DNA from: Prochlorococcus sp. AG-347-O22
Lineage (GTDB): Bacteria; Cyanobacteriota; Cyanobacteriia; PCC-6307; Cyanobiaceae
NCBI GenBank assembly: GCA_003278845.1
Contig: QCCX01000001.1
Location: 1-64,000 of the forward strand
Direction: 5' to 3'
DNA: 64,000 bases
Made by a program: the position numbers and the translations under genes. This document shows positions 38,815 to 47,915 of this stretch, in pieces (position 1 is the first letter of the stretch; each line of letters opens with the position of its first letter). The notes beneath the pieces were generated by a model. The model saw only the letters and a program-made list of their open reading frames with translations. It had not been told where the DNA came from and made no database searches.

Positions 38815-39340
38815 TCAATTCATTGATAAAAGTATAGGAGAGTGGAAATCTATTAGAAGTACTCACACTTTAGCTTTTCAGGAATTTGAAAACTCAACTA
38901 GTAAAATATATATAAAGCATATCAACCCGAAAAATAAAAAAGTCGTTGAAATTTTTAAAAACTACAAATTAAGTTTAAACCTAGAGAGCATAGCCATTTC
39001 TATAGACTGGCAAGCTATTAGTGATTGGGGAAATGATGATATCAGTAAGGCAGATGAAACTATTCTGATTTTTTTACCCAAAGATGAAAATTCAGGAATT
39101 GTTTTAAGAAATAAAGGTTATACAGAATCCTTTATTTCATCATCCAATTATTTTGTTGATGAACAAAATAATTTACACATTAAAACTATTTATAAATCAA
39201 AAGTTTCCGAAGAAAGAATTTCCTTTTTATCCACTCATGTAAGATCCAGATTTTCTACTATTAGAAATCTGGAAAATAACTCAGTTATACAGACTTCCCA
39301 TACTTCAGAGATAAGGAATTTAGCTAGTTTAAAAGATTAA
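38789..39340 (+). CDS. cpeS: Phycobiliprotein lyase, CpcS/CpeS family
   Basis: The 183-residue protein fits the CpeS lyase family, a lipocalin-like barrel that attaches phycoerythrobilin to a cysteine of phycoerythrin beta. Family segments are [39 protein letters not shown] and [18 protein letters not shown]. The start is TTG 38789, which overlaps the preceding small gene. Its likely substrate, the degenerate CpeB, is encoded convergently with a 17-base overlap. The pairing supports the assignment strongly. Confidence 0.88.
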   Translation: MTKNLIIINQFIDKSIGEWKSIRSTHTLAFQEFENSTSKIYIKHINPKNKKVVEIFKNYKLSLNLESIAISIDWQAISDWGNDDISKADETILIFLPKDENSGIVLRNKGYTESFISSSNYFVDEQNNLHIKTIYKSKVSEERISFLSTHVRSRFSTIRNLENNSVIQTSHTSEIRNLASLKD

Positions 39341-39836
39341 TTATCCTTTCAAATTGAGACTCTGTTTCAGATATTAATTTAGGAAGAAATCCTCTATTGC
39401 CACGCATTTTATTAACTGTTGAATTCAAATCAGAGATAGTTGAATCTCGCATTAATTCAAAAACCCTTCTTGCATTTCTTAAAGGTACCCCAAGAGCAAG
39501 ATAAGTATTTTTAAGATCCTTCAAACAACTTTTTTCTAAAACTGATTCGTCATTAGAAATTAAAAGATAAGCAACAATCCTTAAGATTATTTCTCCATCT
39601 CTTAAACAAACCGACATCTTGTTAGTTGTATTTAAAGATATTTTTGAATTAACTGAATCTTGATTTTCGCAAATCATCGCCGTTACAGCATCTGCTGCGA
39701 TTGCATGAGAATTATTGGTTATTGAGGTTATTGCATCTAATCTTGAGTTTGCAGTATTAATAAATTCTTTTATATTGCTTAAATCATTTAATTTCTTATT
39801 GGCTGACAATAGTTGATTATTCTTTGAAACTGACAT
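39324..39836 (-). CDS. cpeB: Degenerate phycoerythrin beta subunit (CpeB)
   Basis: The 170-residue protein follows phycoerythrin beta: [30 protein letters not shown] and the chromophore site [19 protein letters not shown]. Cys77 corresponds to Cys82, the universal phycoerythrobilin site. The equivalent of Cys50 is His44, while Cys56 corresponds to Cys61, so the doubly linked bilin site has lost one partner. No alpha subunit or phycobilisome genes are in the window. This matches the minor, possibly sensory, phycoerythrin of high-light Prochlorococcus. It is convergent with cpeS. Confidence 0.92.
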   Translation of the reverse strand: MSVSKNNQLLSANKKLNDLSNIKEFINTANSRLDAITSITNNSHAIAADAVTAMICENQDSVNSKISLNTTNKMSVCLRDGEIILRIVAYLLISNDESVLEKSCLKDLKNTYLALGVPLRNARRVFELMRDSTISDLNSTVNKMRGNRGFLPKLISETESQFERIINLLN

Positions 39837-40016
39837 TCCTATAGTAAAAAATTTTATTGATAGATTTTAAGAATAATACAAAGCTAGTAAAAACAATACA
39901 ATTTCAAACTTAACGCAACGCTTCTTAATTAATAACTTCATTCCAAAGTGATAGTTGAAATAATTCAAATAAAAATTTTTTTTCCGCTAATATAAAATTA
40001 CATTTTTAATAAAGTT

Positions 40017-40223
40017 TTGGATCAACAAGATTTAAAATTATCAAAGAAACTTATTTCCTCATATAAAAAGAGATTGGAAAAAGAAATTCTAGATAGAAGT
40101 ATGAAATTAAAGATGCCTCAAAATAAATTTGAAGAAATAATTAATAACAATAATGAACTTATAAATTTAAAAAAAGCGTTAAAAGATCTAGAAACGGAAT
40201 CTGAATCTCATAGTAAAGTCTGA
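40017..40223 (+). CDS. Small helical hypothetical protein upstream of the helicase gene
   Basis: The 68-residue protein starts at TTG 40017 and is strongly helical and charged (KLSKKLISSYKKRLEKEILD, then EELINLKKALKDLETES-like heptads). It is soluble, with coiled-coil character. It ends 22 bases before the UvrD/PcrA helicase gene and probably shares its transcript. No domain is recognised; a role with the helicase is only a guess from position. Confidence 0.6.
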   Translation: MDQQDLKLSKKLISSYKKRLEKEILDRSMKLKMPQNKFEEIINNNNELINLKKALKDLETESESHSKV

Positions 40224-40245
40224 TTTTTGAAAAACCCTTCCAAAA

Positions 40246-42654
40246 GTGCCTCAAACCAACAATTTCCTTTTTAAGTCCCTAAATAATCAACAACTTCAAG
40301 CAGTAAAACATGTTTATGGACCACTATTAGTTGTAGCAGGTGCAGGTAGCGGAAAAACTAAGGCTCTTACTCACAGAATTGCAAACCTCATTGAGGGTAA
40401 CTCCATAGATCCCCATAACATACTAGCAGTCACTTTCACTAACAAAGCTGCTAAAGAAATGAAAGCAAGATTAGAGGTTCTTCTAGCCCAAGAATTAGCT
40501 TTTAATCAATTTGGTCAGCCTTGGACAACTCTCAAAGAAATTGATCAAAATCAATTAAGAACCAACGTTCACCAAGAGAGGCTTCAGAACCTTTGGATCG
40601 GTACTTTCCATTCTTTATTTTCAAGACTTTTGAGATACGATATTGAAAAATATACTGATCCAGAAGGCCTAAAATGGACCAGGCAATTTTCAATTTATGA
40701 TGAAACAGATTCTCAAACATTAGTAAAAGAAATTATCAGTCAAGATATGAATCTTGACCCAAAAAGATATGACCCCAAAAAGATTAAAAGATTAATAAGT
40801 AATGCTAAAAATCAATGCTTAACTTCTAATGATCTTTTAGAAAAAGCAGATAATAATTTTGATAAAACAGTTGCAGAAGCCTATAAGAGATATAGAATTT
40901 CGCTCTCAAAAAATAATTCTTTAGACTTTGATGATCTTCTACTTTTGCCTGTTTTCTTATTGAGACAAAATGATATAGTCAGAGATTACTGGCACAAAAG
41001 ATTTAAACATATTTTAGTTGACGAATATCAAGATACAAATAGAACACAATATGAACTTATAAAATTAATTACGGCTGGAAATACTGAACCAAAAAAATTT
41101 TTCAATTGGGAAGATCGGTCAATTTTTGTAGTTGGGGATGCTGATCAAAGTATTTATAGTTTCAGAGCAGCTGACTTCAGAATTTTAATTGGTTTTCAAG
41201 AAGATTTTAAAACTTCACTCAACGACGATACAAAATCATCTTTAATTAAATTAGAAGAAAATTATAGGTCATCTTCCAATATCCTTGATGCTGCAAACTC
41301 ACTAATTGAAAACAACTCTGAAAGAATTGACAAAGTTTTAAAGGCTACTAAAGAAAAAGGGGAACTTTTAACGTTACTCAGCTGTGATGATGAAATTTCC
41401 GAGGCAGAAGCAATTACCAATAAAATAAAATCACTCAATAACCATAACCAAAACCCAATTTGGAAAAATTTTGCAATTTTATATCGAACCAGAGCCCAGT
41501 CGAGAGTATTAGAAGAATCTCTTGTAAGGTGGCGCATTCCTTATACAATTTTTGGAGGATTGCGTTTTTATGATAGAAGAGAAATTAAAGATGCAATAGC
41601 ATATTTAAAAGTTCTGGTTAATTCTTCAGATAACGTTAGTCTTTTACGAATCATAAATGTTCCTAGAAGAGGGATTGGTAAGACTACTATTCAAAAACTT
41701 AATGAACTATCTAATAGGTTAAATATCCCATTATGGGAGGTTCTTAATGATAAACAAAGTCTTGAAGAAACAATAGGCCGATCATCAAAAGGAATTAATA
41801 AATTTACTGAAATCATGAATGATCTAATGTGTTACTTAGAAAATTCAGGTCCGGCTCAACTACTACAACTTATATTAGAAAAAAGTGGTTATTTAGGTGA
41901 CTTGCTCTCTAGTGGGACTGAAGAATCTGAAGATAGAAGAAATAATTTACAAGAACTAATTAATGCAGCTACTCAATATGAAGAAGAAACAGAAAGTGGA
42001 GATGTAGAGGGATTTCTTTCTACAGCAGCCTTAACAACTGATAATGATACGAAGAAAAATAATCCTAACTCTGTAACTCTCATGACTCTGCATAATAGTA
42101 AAGGGTTAGAATTTCAAAATGTTTTTATAACTGGGCTAGAACAAGGTCTCTTCCCTAGCCATAGATCAATAGATACTCCCTCACTTCTTGAAGAGGAAAG
42201 AAGATTATGCTATGTAGGTATTACTAGAGCTAAAGAAAGAGTTTTCTTAAGTCATGCCAGAGAAAGAAGATTATGGGGTGGCATGCGTGAAGCAACAATT
42301 CCTTCAATATTTCTTTCGGAAATACCTGAAGATTTAATGGATGGCGAATTACCACAAACTGGTGGTGCTTCAATTAGAAGAGATTGGCATCTTGATCGTT
42401 TAACTAGAGTTGATCGAAACAATCCAAATGAATTTGTTAACAAACCAATAAATGCAGTAAGGAAATTATATTCAGGTCCCAGTAAAGGGAAAAGCTGGAT
42501 AGTTGGAGATATGCTAATTCACTCAAAGTTTGGGAAAGGTGAAATCATACATATTTTTGGGAGTGGGGAAAAAATATCCTTAGCAGTAAAATTTGGTGAT
42601 AAAGGAAGTAAAATTCTAGATCCCAGATTAGCTCCAATTCGTTATGTAAGTTAA
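40246..42654 (+). CDS. pcrA: Superfamily I DNA helicase, UvrD/PcrA/Rep type
   Basis: The 802-residue 3'-5' helicase works in DNA repair and replication restart. Motifs appear in order: Q motif, Walker A VVAGAGSGKTKALTHRI (Lys37), TFTNKAAKEMKARL, Walker B HILVDEYQDTNRTQYELI, VGDADQSIYSFRAADF, LMTLHNSKGLEFQNV and LCYVGITRAKERVFLSHA. The C-terminal Tudor-like part ends GKGEIIHIFGSG. The start is GTG 40246. It is followed six bases later by cca. Confidence 0.95.
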   Translation: MPQTNNFLFKSLNNQQLQAVKHVYGPLLVVAGAGSGKTKALTHRIANLIEGNSIDPHNILAVTFTNKAAKEMKARLEVLLAQELAFNQFGQPWTTLKEIDQNQLRTNVHQERLQNLWIGTFHSLFSRLLRYDIEKYTDPEGLKWTRQFSIYDETDSQTLVKEIISQDMNLDPKRYDPKKIKRLISNAKNQCLTSNDLLEKADNNFDKTVAEAYKRYRISLSKNNSLDFDDLLLLPVFLLRQNDIVRDYWHKRFKHILVDEYQDTNRTQYELIKLITAGNTEPKKFFNWEDRSIFVVGDADQSIYSFRAADFRILIGFQEDFKTSLNDDTKSSLIKLEENYRSSSNILDAANSLIENNSERIDKVLKATKEKGELLTLLSCDDEISEAEAITNKIKSLNNHNQNPIWKNFAILYRTRAQSRVLEESLVRWRIPYTIFGGLRFYDRREIKDAIAYLKVLVNSSDNVSLLRIINVPRRGIGKTTIQKLNELSNRLNIPLWEVLNDKQSLEETIGRSSKGINKFTEIMNDLMCYLENSGPAQLLQLILEKSGYLGDLLSSGTEESEDRRNNLQELINAATQYEEETESGDVEGFLSTAALTTDNDTKKNNPNSVTLMTLHNSKGLEFQNVFITGLEQGLFPSHRSIDTPSLLEEERRLCYVGITRAKERVFLSHARERRLWGGMREATIPSIFLSEIPEDLMDGELPQTGGASIRRDWHLDRLTRVDRNNPNEFVNKPINAVRKLYSGPSKGKSWIVGDMLIHSKFGKGEIIHIFGSGEKISLAVKFGDKGSKILDPRLAPIRYVS

Positions 42655-42659
42655 AACTC

Positions 42660-43907
42660 ATGAACGATATCTCTGATTACATCCAAGGGGAATTAATCAA
42701 AACTCCATTTAATCTATATAACCTAATTGCTAAATACATAGAATCAAATAACAATACTAAAGTAGCTTTTGTTGGCGGATATTTAAGAGATTTATTAATT
42801 AGTAAATTCCATAAAAAATCGTTTTCTAAACCTATAGATATTGATCTTGTTATTGAAGGATCCTCTATTTCTCTTGCAAAATTTATAAAAAAAAATATTG
42901 CAAATGTAGATTTATGTTTAATCAAGGAATTTAATTTATACAACACTGTAGAAATAAATATTAATGACTATAAAATTGATATTGCTTCTGCAAGAAGAGA
43001 AATTTATTCTGCTCCAGGCTTAAATCCTACAGTAAATGAAAGTACTATTGAGGAGGATCTTAAGAGGAGAGATTTCACTATAAATTCAATAGCCTTCGAG
43101 GTCTCGACAAGGAAAATCTATGATCTTTATGGAGGAATTTCCGATATAAAAAGTAAAAGATTGAACTTACTTCACAGTAATAGCGTTTCAGATGATCCAA
43201 GTAGATTAATTAGATGTGCAAAATATGCTTCAAGGTTAGATTTCAATATTTCAAATAATTCCCTCAAACAATCTCAAGAAACAGTTAGACAATGGCCATG
43301 GAAAAGTTTAGAAACTCATCAGAAAATGTTTTACCCTCCTGCACTAGGCATACGAATAAGGATGGAACTAGCTGAAATATGCAAACACGATAATTTGACT
43401 AATGTGATTTCGATAATTCATAAATGGGAAATTATCTCAATCTTAAATGAAAATATTAAAGTCGATAAAAGATTTTTAAGAGGACTAAATTGGATTAAGA
43501 AGTTAAAAGGAAATCATATGCTTTACTTATTAAAAGATTCAGAAGATTTAGAAAAAGCATGTCAAAGATTTTTGGTAAATAATAGTGAGATAAAAATATT
43601 AGGAGATTATATAAAAATCAAAAAGATATTAAATACAAACCAAAAAAATTTCAATCATTTTTCTCCATCAAGTTGGACAGAATTTATTGAGGACAAAAAC
43701 CTTAATGATGAGACAGTCAAACTACTAATTTGTGATGGAGGACCATACTGGCGAAAATTGTTTAAATGGTTATTTATTTACAAATTCATAAAATCAAAAA
43801 AAGATGGAGAAACATTAAAAAAAGAAGGATGGGCCCCAGGTAAGGAGATGGGAAAGGAAATCAAAAGATTAAGATATTTGGAAATTGACAAATTAAATAG
43901 AAATTAA
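42660..43907 (+). CDS. cca: tRNA nucleotidyltransferase / CCA-adding enzyme family
   Basis: The 415-residue class II nucleotidyltransferase adds CCA, or CC or A in split pairs, to tRNA 3' ends. Motifs are FVGGYLRDLLIS, the catalytic KPIDIDLVIEG (Asp60 and Asp62), the RRDFTINSIAFEV base-recognition segment and SDDPSRLIRCAKYASRLDF. All four tRNAs in this window lack an encoded CCA, so such activity is required. It follows the helicase gene closely. Confidence 0.92.
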   Translation: MNDISDYIQGELIKTPFNLYNLIAKYIESNNNTKVAFVGGYLRDLLISKFHKKSFSKPIDIDLVIEGSSISLAKFIKKNIANVDLCLIKEFNLYNTVEININDYKIDIASARREIYSAPGLNPTVNESTIEEDLKRRDFTINSIAFEVSTRKIYDLYGGISDIKSKRLNLLHSNSVSDDPSRLIRCAKYASRLDFNISNNSLKQSQETVRQWPWKSLETHQKMFYPPALGIRIRMELAEICKHDNLTNVISIIHKWEIISILNENIKVDKRFLRGLNWIKKLKGNHMLYLLKDSEDLEKACQRFLVNNSEIKILGDYIKIKKILNTNQKNFNHFSPSSWTEFIEDKNLNDETVKLLICDGGPYWRKLFKWLFIYKFIKSKKDGETLKKEGWAPGKEMGKEIKRLRYLEIDKLNRN

Positions 43908-43909
43908 TT

Positions 43910-43936
43910 ACATCTTTACATCTTTACATCTTTACA
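43910..43936. repeat. Three tandem copies of an 8-base unit at the selD stop codon
   Basis: ACATCTTT is repeated three times in a row (43910-43933) and begins a fourth copy as ACA. The last full unit and the part copy code for the end of selD, including its TAA stop. The array fills the gap to the convergent cca gene. Copy number is likely to vary by slippage. Confidence 0.75.
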
Positions 43937-46095
43937 ACCTCTCCAACCTTGTACCATTTATCCTTTAGAACATTTTCATATTTAGGATTGCAACTTATAA
44001 CTAAGGGTCCACATGTTTGAGGATCTAATAGTAATGATATTCTCTCGTTAAAAGTCTCTTGATCTAATGAATTTTCGTTTAAAAAATTAATTATTCTTTT
44101 TTTCTTATTTACTTTATAAATTTTGTCAAAAATTTCTTTATTAGATTCAAAGAAAGTACTTTGAACATCTTTTCTGATTAAATCAAATACTCCAGGATAA
44201 GCTTTAAATGCAAATAAATCTAATAAAACTTTAAGTGGCTCAAGATTATTACTTTGCCTATATAAATTAGATGATTCAACCATTTCTTTAAGATGTCCAA
44301 TAAATCCATATCCAGTAATGTCAGTCGCAGCATTGACTAATGATTCTTTAAATTGATTTTGAAAAAGATAAATTTCATCAATCAAATATTGCTGACTCTT
44401 TACTAAATTATTAATTACTTCAGAAGAACTACCTAGCATATTAATATTTTGCATTTGACCGGCAAAGTAAATCCCAACGCCCAGAGGTCTAGACATCATG
44501 AGAATATCTCCAATATTCATTCCAGATTTAAGCCATGGTTTTGCTCCATTTTTTAAAATACCTTGAACTGTTAAAGAAATATCTATTCCTAATGAATAAG
44601 GTTTATTTACTAAACTTCTTGCCTCGAAAGTATGGCCTCCAAGTAATTCACCTCCATGATCCTCAACTGTTGATTTAATACCTTGAAGTGATTGAGAAAA
44701 GAGGTAACTTTGAAATTCCCTTTCAACTTTTGGTAATGCAATTAAAGCCTGCGCGGATGAAAGTTTTGCTCCGCATGCCCACAAATCTGAGCAAGCATGC
44801 AAAGTAGTAATTTTTGCATTAAGCCAAGGATCACTTACCAAAGCAGGAAATCCATCTACACTTTGCAAGATAATATCTTGACCATTTTGATATATCTCAA
44901 CTGAATCTTCAGGTGATGAGGCAAAAGAATTTAAATTAGAATTTATTAATGATTTATTCAAAACAAACTGAGGAATTTTAGCTGCACATCCTCTGCAATC
45001 ATTCAATGAAATATTTTTTTCACTACTCTTCATAATTAGCCTTTTTGATCTGAACTTTTTAATAAAGTTGAGATCAATTTTATGCTTTAAAATCCAAAAA
45101 ATAAAAGAAGGGCCGAAAACAAAATTGCGATAAATAGCAAAAGCCTTTGGATGATGGCTTGGAAATATATTTACTATTTGCAATCCGATCTTTTGAGGAA
45201 ACCACTTTTTTAATGATCTCCCTTCTATATCTTTTTTTAGATTTTGTACTAATGTATTTACAACTTTTACTGCAAAAACTCCCGATGCTGGTCTTTTTGC
45301 TGAACCTACAACTGCGCAATCACCGACAGCAAAGATTCCAGAAAAACTTTTTATCTGTAAATTCCGATTTGTAATTATTCTGCCATAAGAATCCGAATCT
45401 AATAATTTTTTTTGTGACCATAATGGAGATGTATTTCCAGTACATAAAAGAATCTTGCCATAATCAAAATTAAGTTTTTCAACTAAATCAATATTGGAAT
45501 TCCGTAAACTTTTTAGAATTGTATTATTAATTTTTCTTGAATCACATAATAGTTTTAAAGGTCTATCTCCCCATCTTTTTCTTAAAGCATAAGATACTTC
45601 AATTGCAGCAAGGCCACTCCCAACAATTACAAATGGAAGTTCATTAACTGAATCAAAAATGTCCTCTTTTAATATTGAGTCATAAGCTCTTAAAAAAGGT
45701 TTTATTGAAAAAGCATTTCGATTTTTAACCAGTGATTCAAATTCTTTTGGAACAATTGTTTTACTTCCATAATTAAGCACCAACTTTGAATAATTAATTG
45801 AAGGTCTTTTACTTAAAACAATTTTCTTTAAATTGAAATCAATATCCTTTACTTCTTCTTCTATAAAAGATACTTTTGCATTTTTTGCTAAAGATTTTAT
45901 ATCAATTAAACTCTCTTCTAAAGTGATTGATTTTGAAATCACCGATGGGAAAGTAGCCGAATAAACCAAATGAGAATCTCTAGATATAATTGAAACAGGA
46001 ATTTCTGGCATTAATTTCGGAAACATTAACCATTTCTTCAATAAAGAAACATTTGAGTGTCCTCCTCCAATTAGTACCAGATGATTAAAAGCCAT
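43924..46095 (-). CDS. selD: Fusion of an FAD-dependent oxidoreductase with selenide, water dikinase (SelD)
   Basis: The 723-residue protein has two parts. Residues 1 to about 350 form an NDH-2-like pyridine-nucleotide-disulfide oxidoreductase (VLIGGGHSNVSLL, then FVIVGSGLAAIEVSYAL and FSGIFAVGDCAVVGSA). Residues from about 365 form SelD, which makes selenophosphate from selenide and ATP (NDCRGCAAKIPQ, QSVDGFPALVSDPWLNAKIT). The usual G-C-G-C-K loop reads G-C-A-A-K: Cys370 and Lys373 align with the essential E. coli Cys17 and Lys20, and the second Cys is lost. This fusion is known in cyanobacteria; the oxidoreductase may feed reduced selenium. Confidence 0.9.
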   Translation of the reverse strand: MAFNHLVLIGGGHSNVSLLKKWLMFPKLMPEIPVSIISRDSHLVYSATFPSVISKSITLEESLIDIKSLAKNAKVSFIEEEVKDIDFNLKKIVLSKRPSINYSKLVLNYGSKTIVPKEFESLVKNRNAFSIKPFLRAYDSILKEDIFDSVNELPFVIVGSGLAAIEVSYALRKRWGDRPLKLLCDSRKINNTILKSLRNSNIDLVEKLNFDYGKILLCTGNTSPLWSQKKLLDSDSYGRIITNRNLQIKSFSGIFAVGDCAVVGSAKRPASGVFAVKVVNTLVQNLKKDIEGRSLKKWFPQKIGLQIVNIFPSHHPKAFAIYRNFVFGPSFIFWILKHKIDLNFIKKFRSKRLIMKSSEKNISLNDCRGCAAKIPQFVLNKSLINSNLNSFASSPEDSVEIYQNGQDIILQSVDGFPALVSDPWLNAKITTLHACSDLWACGAKLSSAQALIALPKVEREFQSYLFSQSLQGIKSTVEDHGGELLGGHTFEARSLVNKPYSLGIDISLTVQGILKNGAKPWLKSGMNIGDILMMSRPLGVGIYFAGQMQNINMLGSSSEVINNLVKSQQYLIDEIYLFQNQFKESLVNAATDITGYGFIGHLKEMVESSNLYRQSNNLEPLKVLLDLFAFKAYPGVFDLIRKDVQSTFFESNKEIFDKIYKVNKKKRIINFLNENSLDQETFNERISLLLDPQTCGPLVISCNPKYENVLKDKWYKVGEVVKM

Positions 46096-46105
46096 TTACA
46101 TCACT

Positions 46106-46999
46106 ATGAATAAAGAACATTTATTACCAATTGAAAAATCAAGATTAGGAGTGATTGGTGGAAGTGGATTTTATTCAATGGATCAAATAGAGTACTTAAG
46201 AGAAATAGAAATCAATACTCCCTATGGTAAACCTTCTGATTCAATAAAAGTATATAATCTTGGGAACCTAGAGATAGCATTTATTCCTAGACATGGCAGA
46301 ACACATAGTTTAAATCCTTCTGAAATCCCTTACAAAGCTAATATTTGGGCTCTAAGATCAATAGGAGTAAGATGGATTATTGCTCCATCAGCAGTTGGTT
46401 CATTACAAGAACAGATAAGGCCACTTGATTTAGTGGTTCCCGATCAATTTATAGACCGGACAAAAAATAGACCCGCAACCTTCTTTAACGAGGGAGCTGT
46501 TGCTCACGTAACTATGGGAGATCCCTTCTGCACAAATTTATCACGTATATTAAGTGAAATCGGAGAAAAAAATATTCCTGGCGGTAGACAATTGCATAGA
46601 GGGGGTACCTATCTAGCAATGGAAGGTCCCGCTTTCTCAACTAGAGCAGAATCTAATTTATATAGGAGTTGGGGATGTTCAATAATTGGTATGACGAACC
46701 ACACAGAAGCAAGATTAGCTAAAGAAGCTGAAATAGCTTACTCCTCCTTATCTATGGTTACTGATTATGATTGCTGGCATCAAACTCATCAAGAAGTTTC
46801 TGTAGAGATGGTTTTGGATAATCTTAGATCAAATACTGAAGTGGCTAATAAAATAATATTCGAAGTTGCTAAATTAATCGAAAAAGAAAGACCAAAAAGC
46901 AAATCTCATTCTTCATTAAAAGATGGATTGATAACCCAAAAAGAAAATATCCCAAGCTCCACAAAAGAGAAGCTAAGGATATTTACTGATTCTTATTAG
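46106..46999 (+). CDS. mtnP: 5'-methylthioadenosine phosphorylase
   Basis: The 297-residue trimeric purine phosphorylase cleaves 5'-methylthioadenosine, a polyamine by-product, to adenine and methylthioribose-1-phosphate. Signature segments are LGVIGGSGFY, AFIPRHGRTHSLNPSEIPYK, GGTYLAMEGPAFSTRAES and IGMTNHTEARLAKEAEI. It is divergent from selD with a ten-base gap. Its C-terminus carries a short polar tail beyond the family core. Confidence 0.94.
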   Translation: MNKEHLLPIEKSRLGVIGGSGFYSMDQIEYLREIEINTPYGKPSDSIKVYNLGNLEIAFIPRHGRTHSLNPSEIPYKANIWALRSIGVRWIIAPSAVGSLQEQIRPLDLVVPDQFIDRTKNRPATFFNEGAVAHVTMGDPFCTNLSRILSEIGEKNIPGGRQLHRGGTYLAMEGPAFSTRAESNLYRSWGCSIIGMTNHTEARLAKEAEIAYSSLSMVTDYDCWHQTHQEVSVEMVLDNLRSNTEVANKIIFEVAKLIEKERPKSKSHSSLKDGLITQKENIPSSTKEKLRIFTDSY

Positions 47000-47042
47000 G
47001 CTATTTTGATATAAGTGATTATCAGGTTAAGGTAAGGGTTTG

Positions 47043-47240
47043 TTAGCCTCCAGCTCCAACCCCTTGGTATGAACCATAGAAAAATATACCTAAAACGAAG
47101 ATAACTGCAATTCCACCTGCTGTAGCAACAAGCCATAGAGGAAGAGTTCCTTCAGTCCATCTTCTTTCCCATGCAACTGCTGGTCTACCGTCGGGAAGTC
47201 TATCTGGAATTCTTCCATCAGGTCCTTTTAATTTACTCAT
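47043..47240 (-). CDS. psbJ: Photosystem II protein J (PsbJ), N-terminally extended
   Basis: The 65-residue protein ends with the PsbJ span [20 protein letters not shown] and [13 protein letters not shown]. It carries about 25 extra polar N-terminal residues ([20 protein letters not shown]) compared with the roughly 40-residue PsbJ of freshwater cyanobacteria, as in marine picocyanobacteria. It is the last gene of the psbEFLJ operon and supports cofactor flow at the PSII acceptor side. Confidence 0.96.
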   Translation of the reverse strand: MSKLKGPDGRIPDRLPDGRPAVAWERRWTEGTLPLWLVATAGGIAVIFVLGIFFYGSYQGVGAGG

Positions 47241-47249
47241 AGTTTTAAT

Positions 47250-47369
47250 TTAATTGAAAAAGTAACTGGAAAATAAAATTCCCAATACAAAGACTGATAG
47301 TAAGCCTAAATAAAGGCTTGTACGATTAAGTTCAACTGGAACTTTATTAGGATTTTCGTTTACTTGCAT
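47250..47369 (-). CDS. psbL: Photosystem II protein L (PsbL)
   Basis: The 39-residue protein [20 protein letters not shown] followed by [19 protein letters not shown] is a full PsbL. It is needed for the Q-A site and PSII dimerisation. The correct start is ATG 47369; an open frame runs upstream to 47462, but that part overlaps psbF in another frame and is not PsbL. It sits between psbF and psbJ. Confidence 0.97.
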
Positions 47370-47380
47370 GATAGTTAAAT

Positions 47381-47527
47381 TTATCGGGCTACGAATTGCA
47401 TAGCAGCAATAGACCCCAAAAAGAATACTGATGGAATAGCTAAAGCATGAACTGCTAGCCAACGAACAGTAAATATAGGATAAACGCGGACTTCCGCAGC
47501 CTGCATTGGAGCTTGAGAATTAGTCAT
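47381..47527 (-). CDS. psbF: Cytochrome b559 beta subunit (PsbF)
   Basis: The 48-residue protein has the heme-binding [18 protein letters not shown] (axial His) and ends AAMQFVAR, matching PsbF. With PsbE it holds the b559 heme in PSII. It lies two bases after psbE and eleven before psbL, inside the psbEFLJ operon. Confidence 0.97.
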
Positions 47528-47529
47528 AG

Positions 47530-47778
47530 TTATTTTGTTCTTAGATCAAGTTGGGACTTCGCATCAAATCTTTGTGTTACAACAGGAGCTTTTGATTCAG
47601 ATGACTGAAAATAACTATCCGGACGAGGAGTACCGAAAGCGTCGTAAGCCAAGCCTGTGTATACGAATAAGAAGCCTGCTATAAAAATAGCTGGTAATGT
47701 TACTGCATGAATAATCCAGTACCTAATACTGGTGATTATTTCAAAAAATGGGCGTTCACCCGTTGAACCTGCGGCCAT
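47530..47778 (-). CDS. psbE: Cytochrome b559 alpha subunit (PsbE)
   Basis: The 82-residue protein starts [20 protein letters not shown] and has the heme ligand His in [10 protein letters not shown], one membrane span and the lumenal domain with [15 protein letters not shown] 47778 gives the family start; two residues upstream in frame are spurious. It leads psbEFLJ and follows ycf48 by 137 bases, so a separate promoter may lie in that gap. Confidence 0.97.
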
Positions 47779-47915
47779 AATCACAATTGTTTACCATATG
47801 ATCTTACAGTGTAAAATCATAAGTTCGCGAAGAAATTAACAGCTTGGTTACAGACAGTTGTTAAATTCATCCAAAATTAAGATTTTTTTTATTATTTTCT
47901 TAAGTTATTACAGAT

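Noticed and set aside
47370-47462. N-terminal extension of the PsbL frame
   Set aside because: It overlaps psbF out of frame and is not part of the PsbL family.
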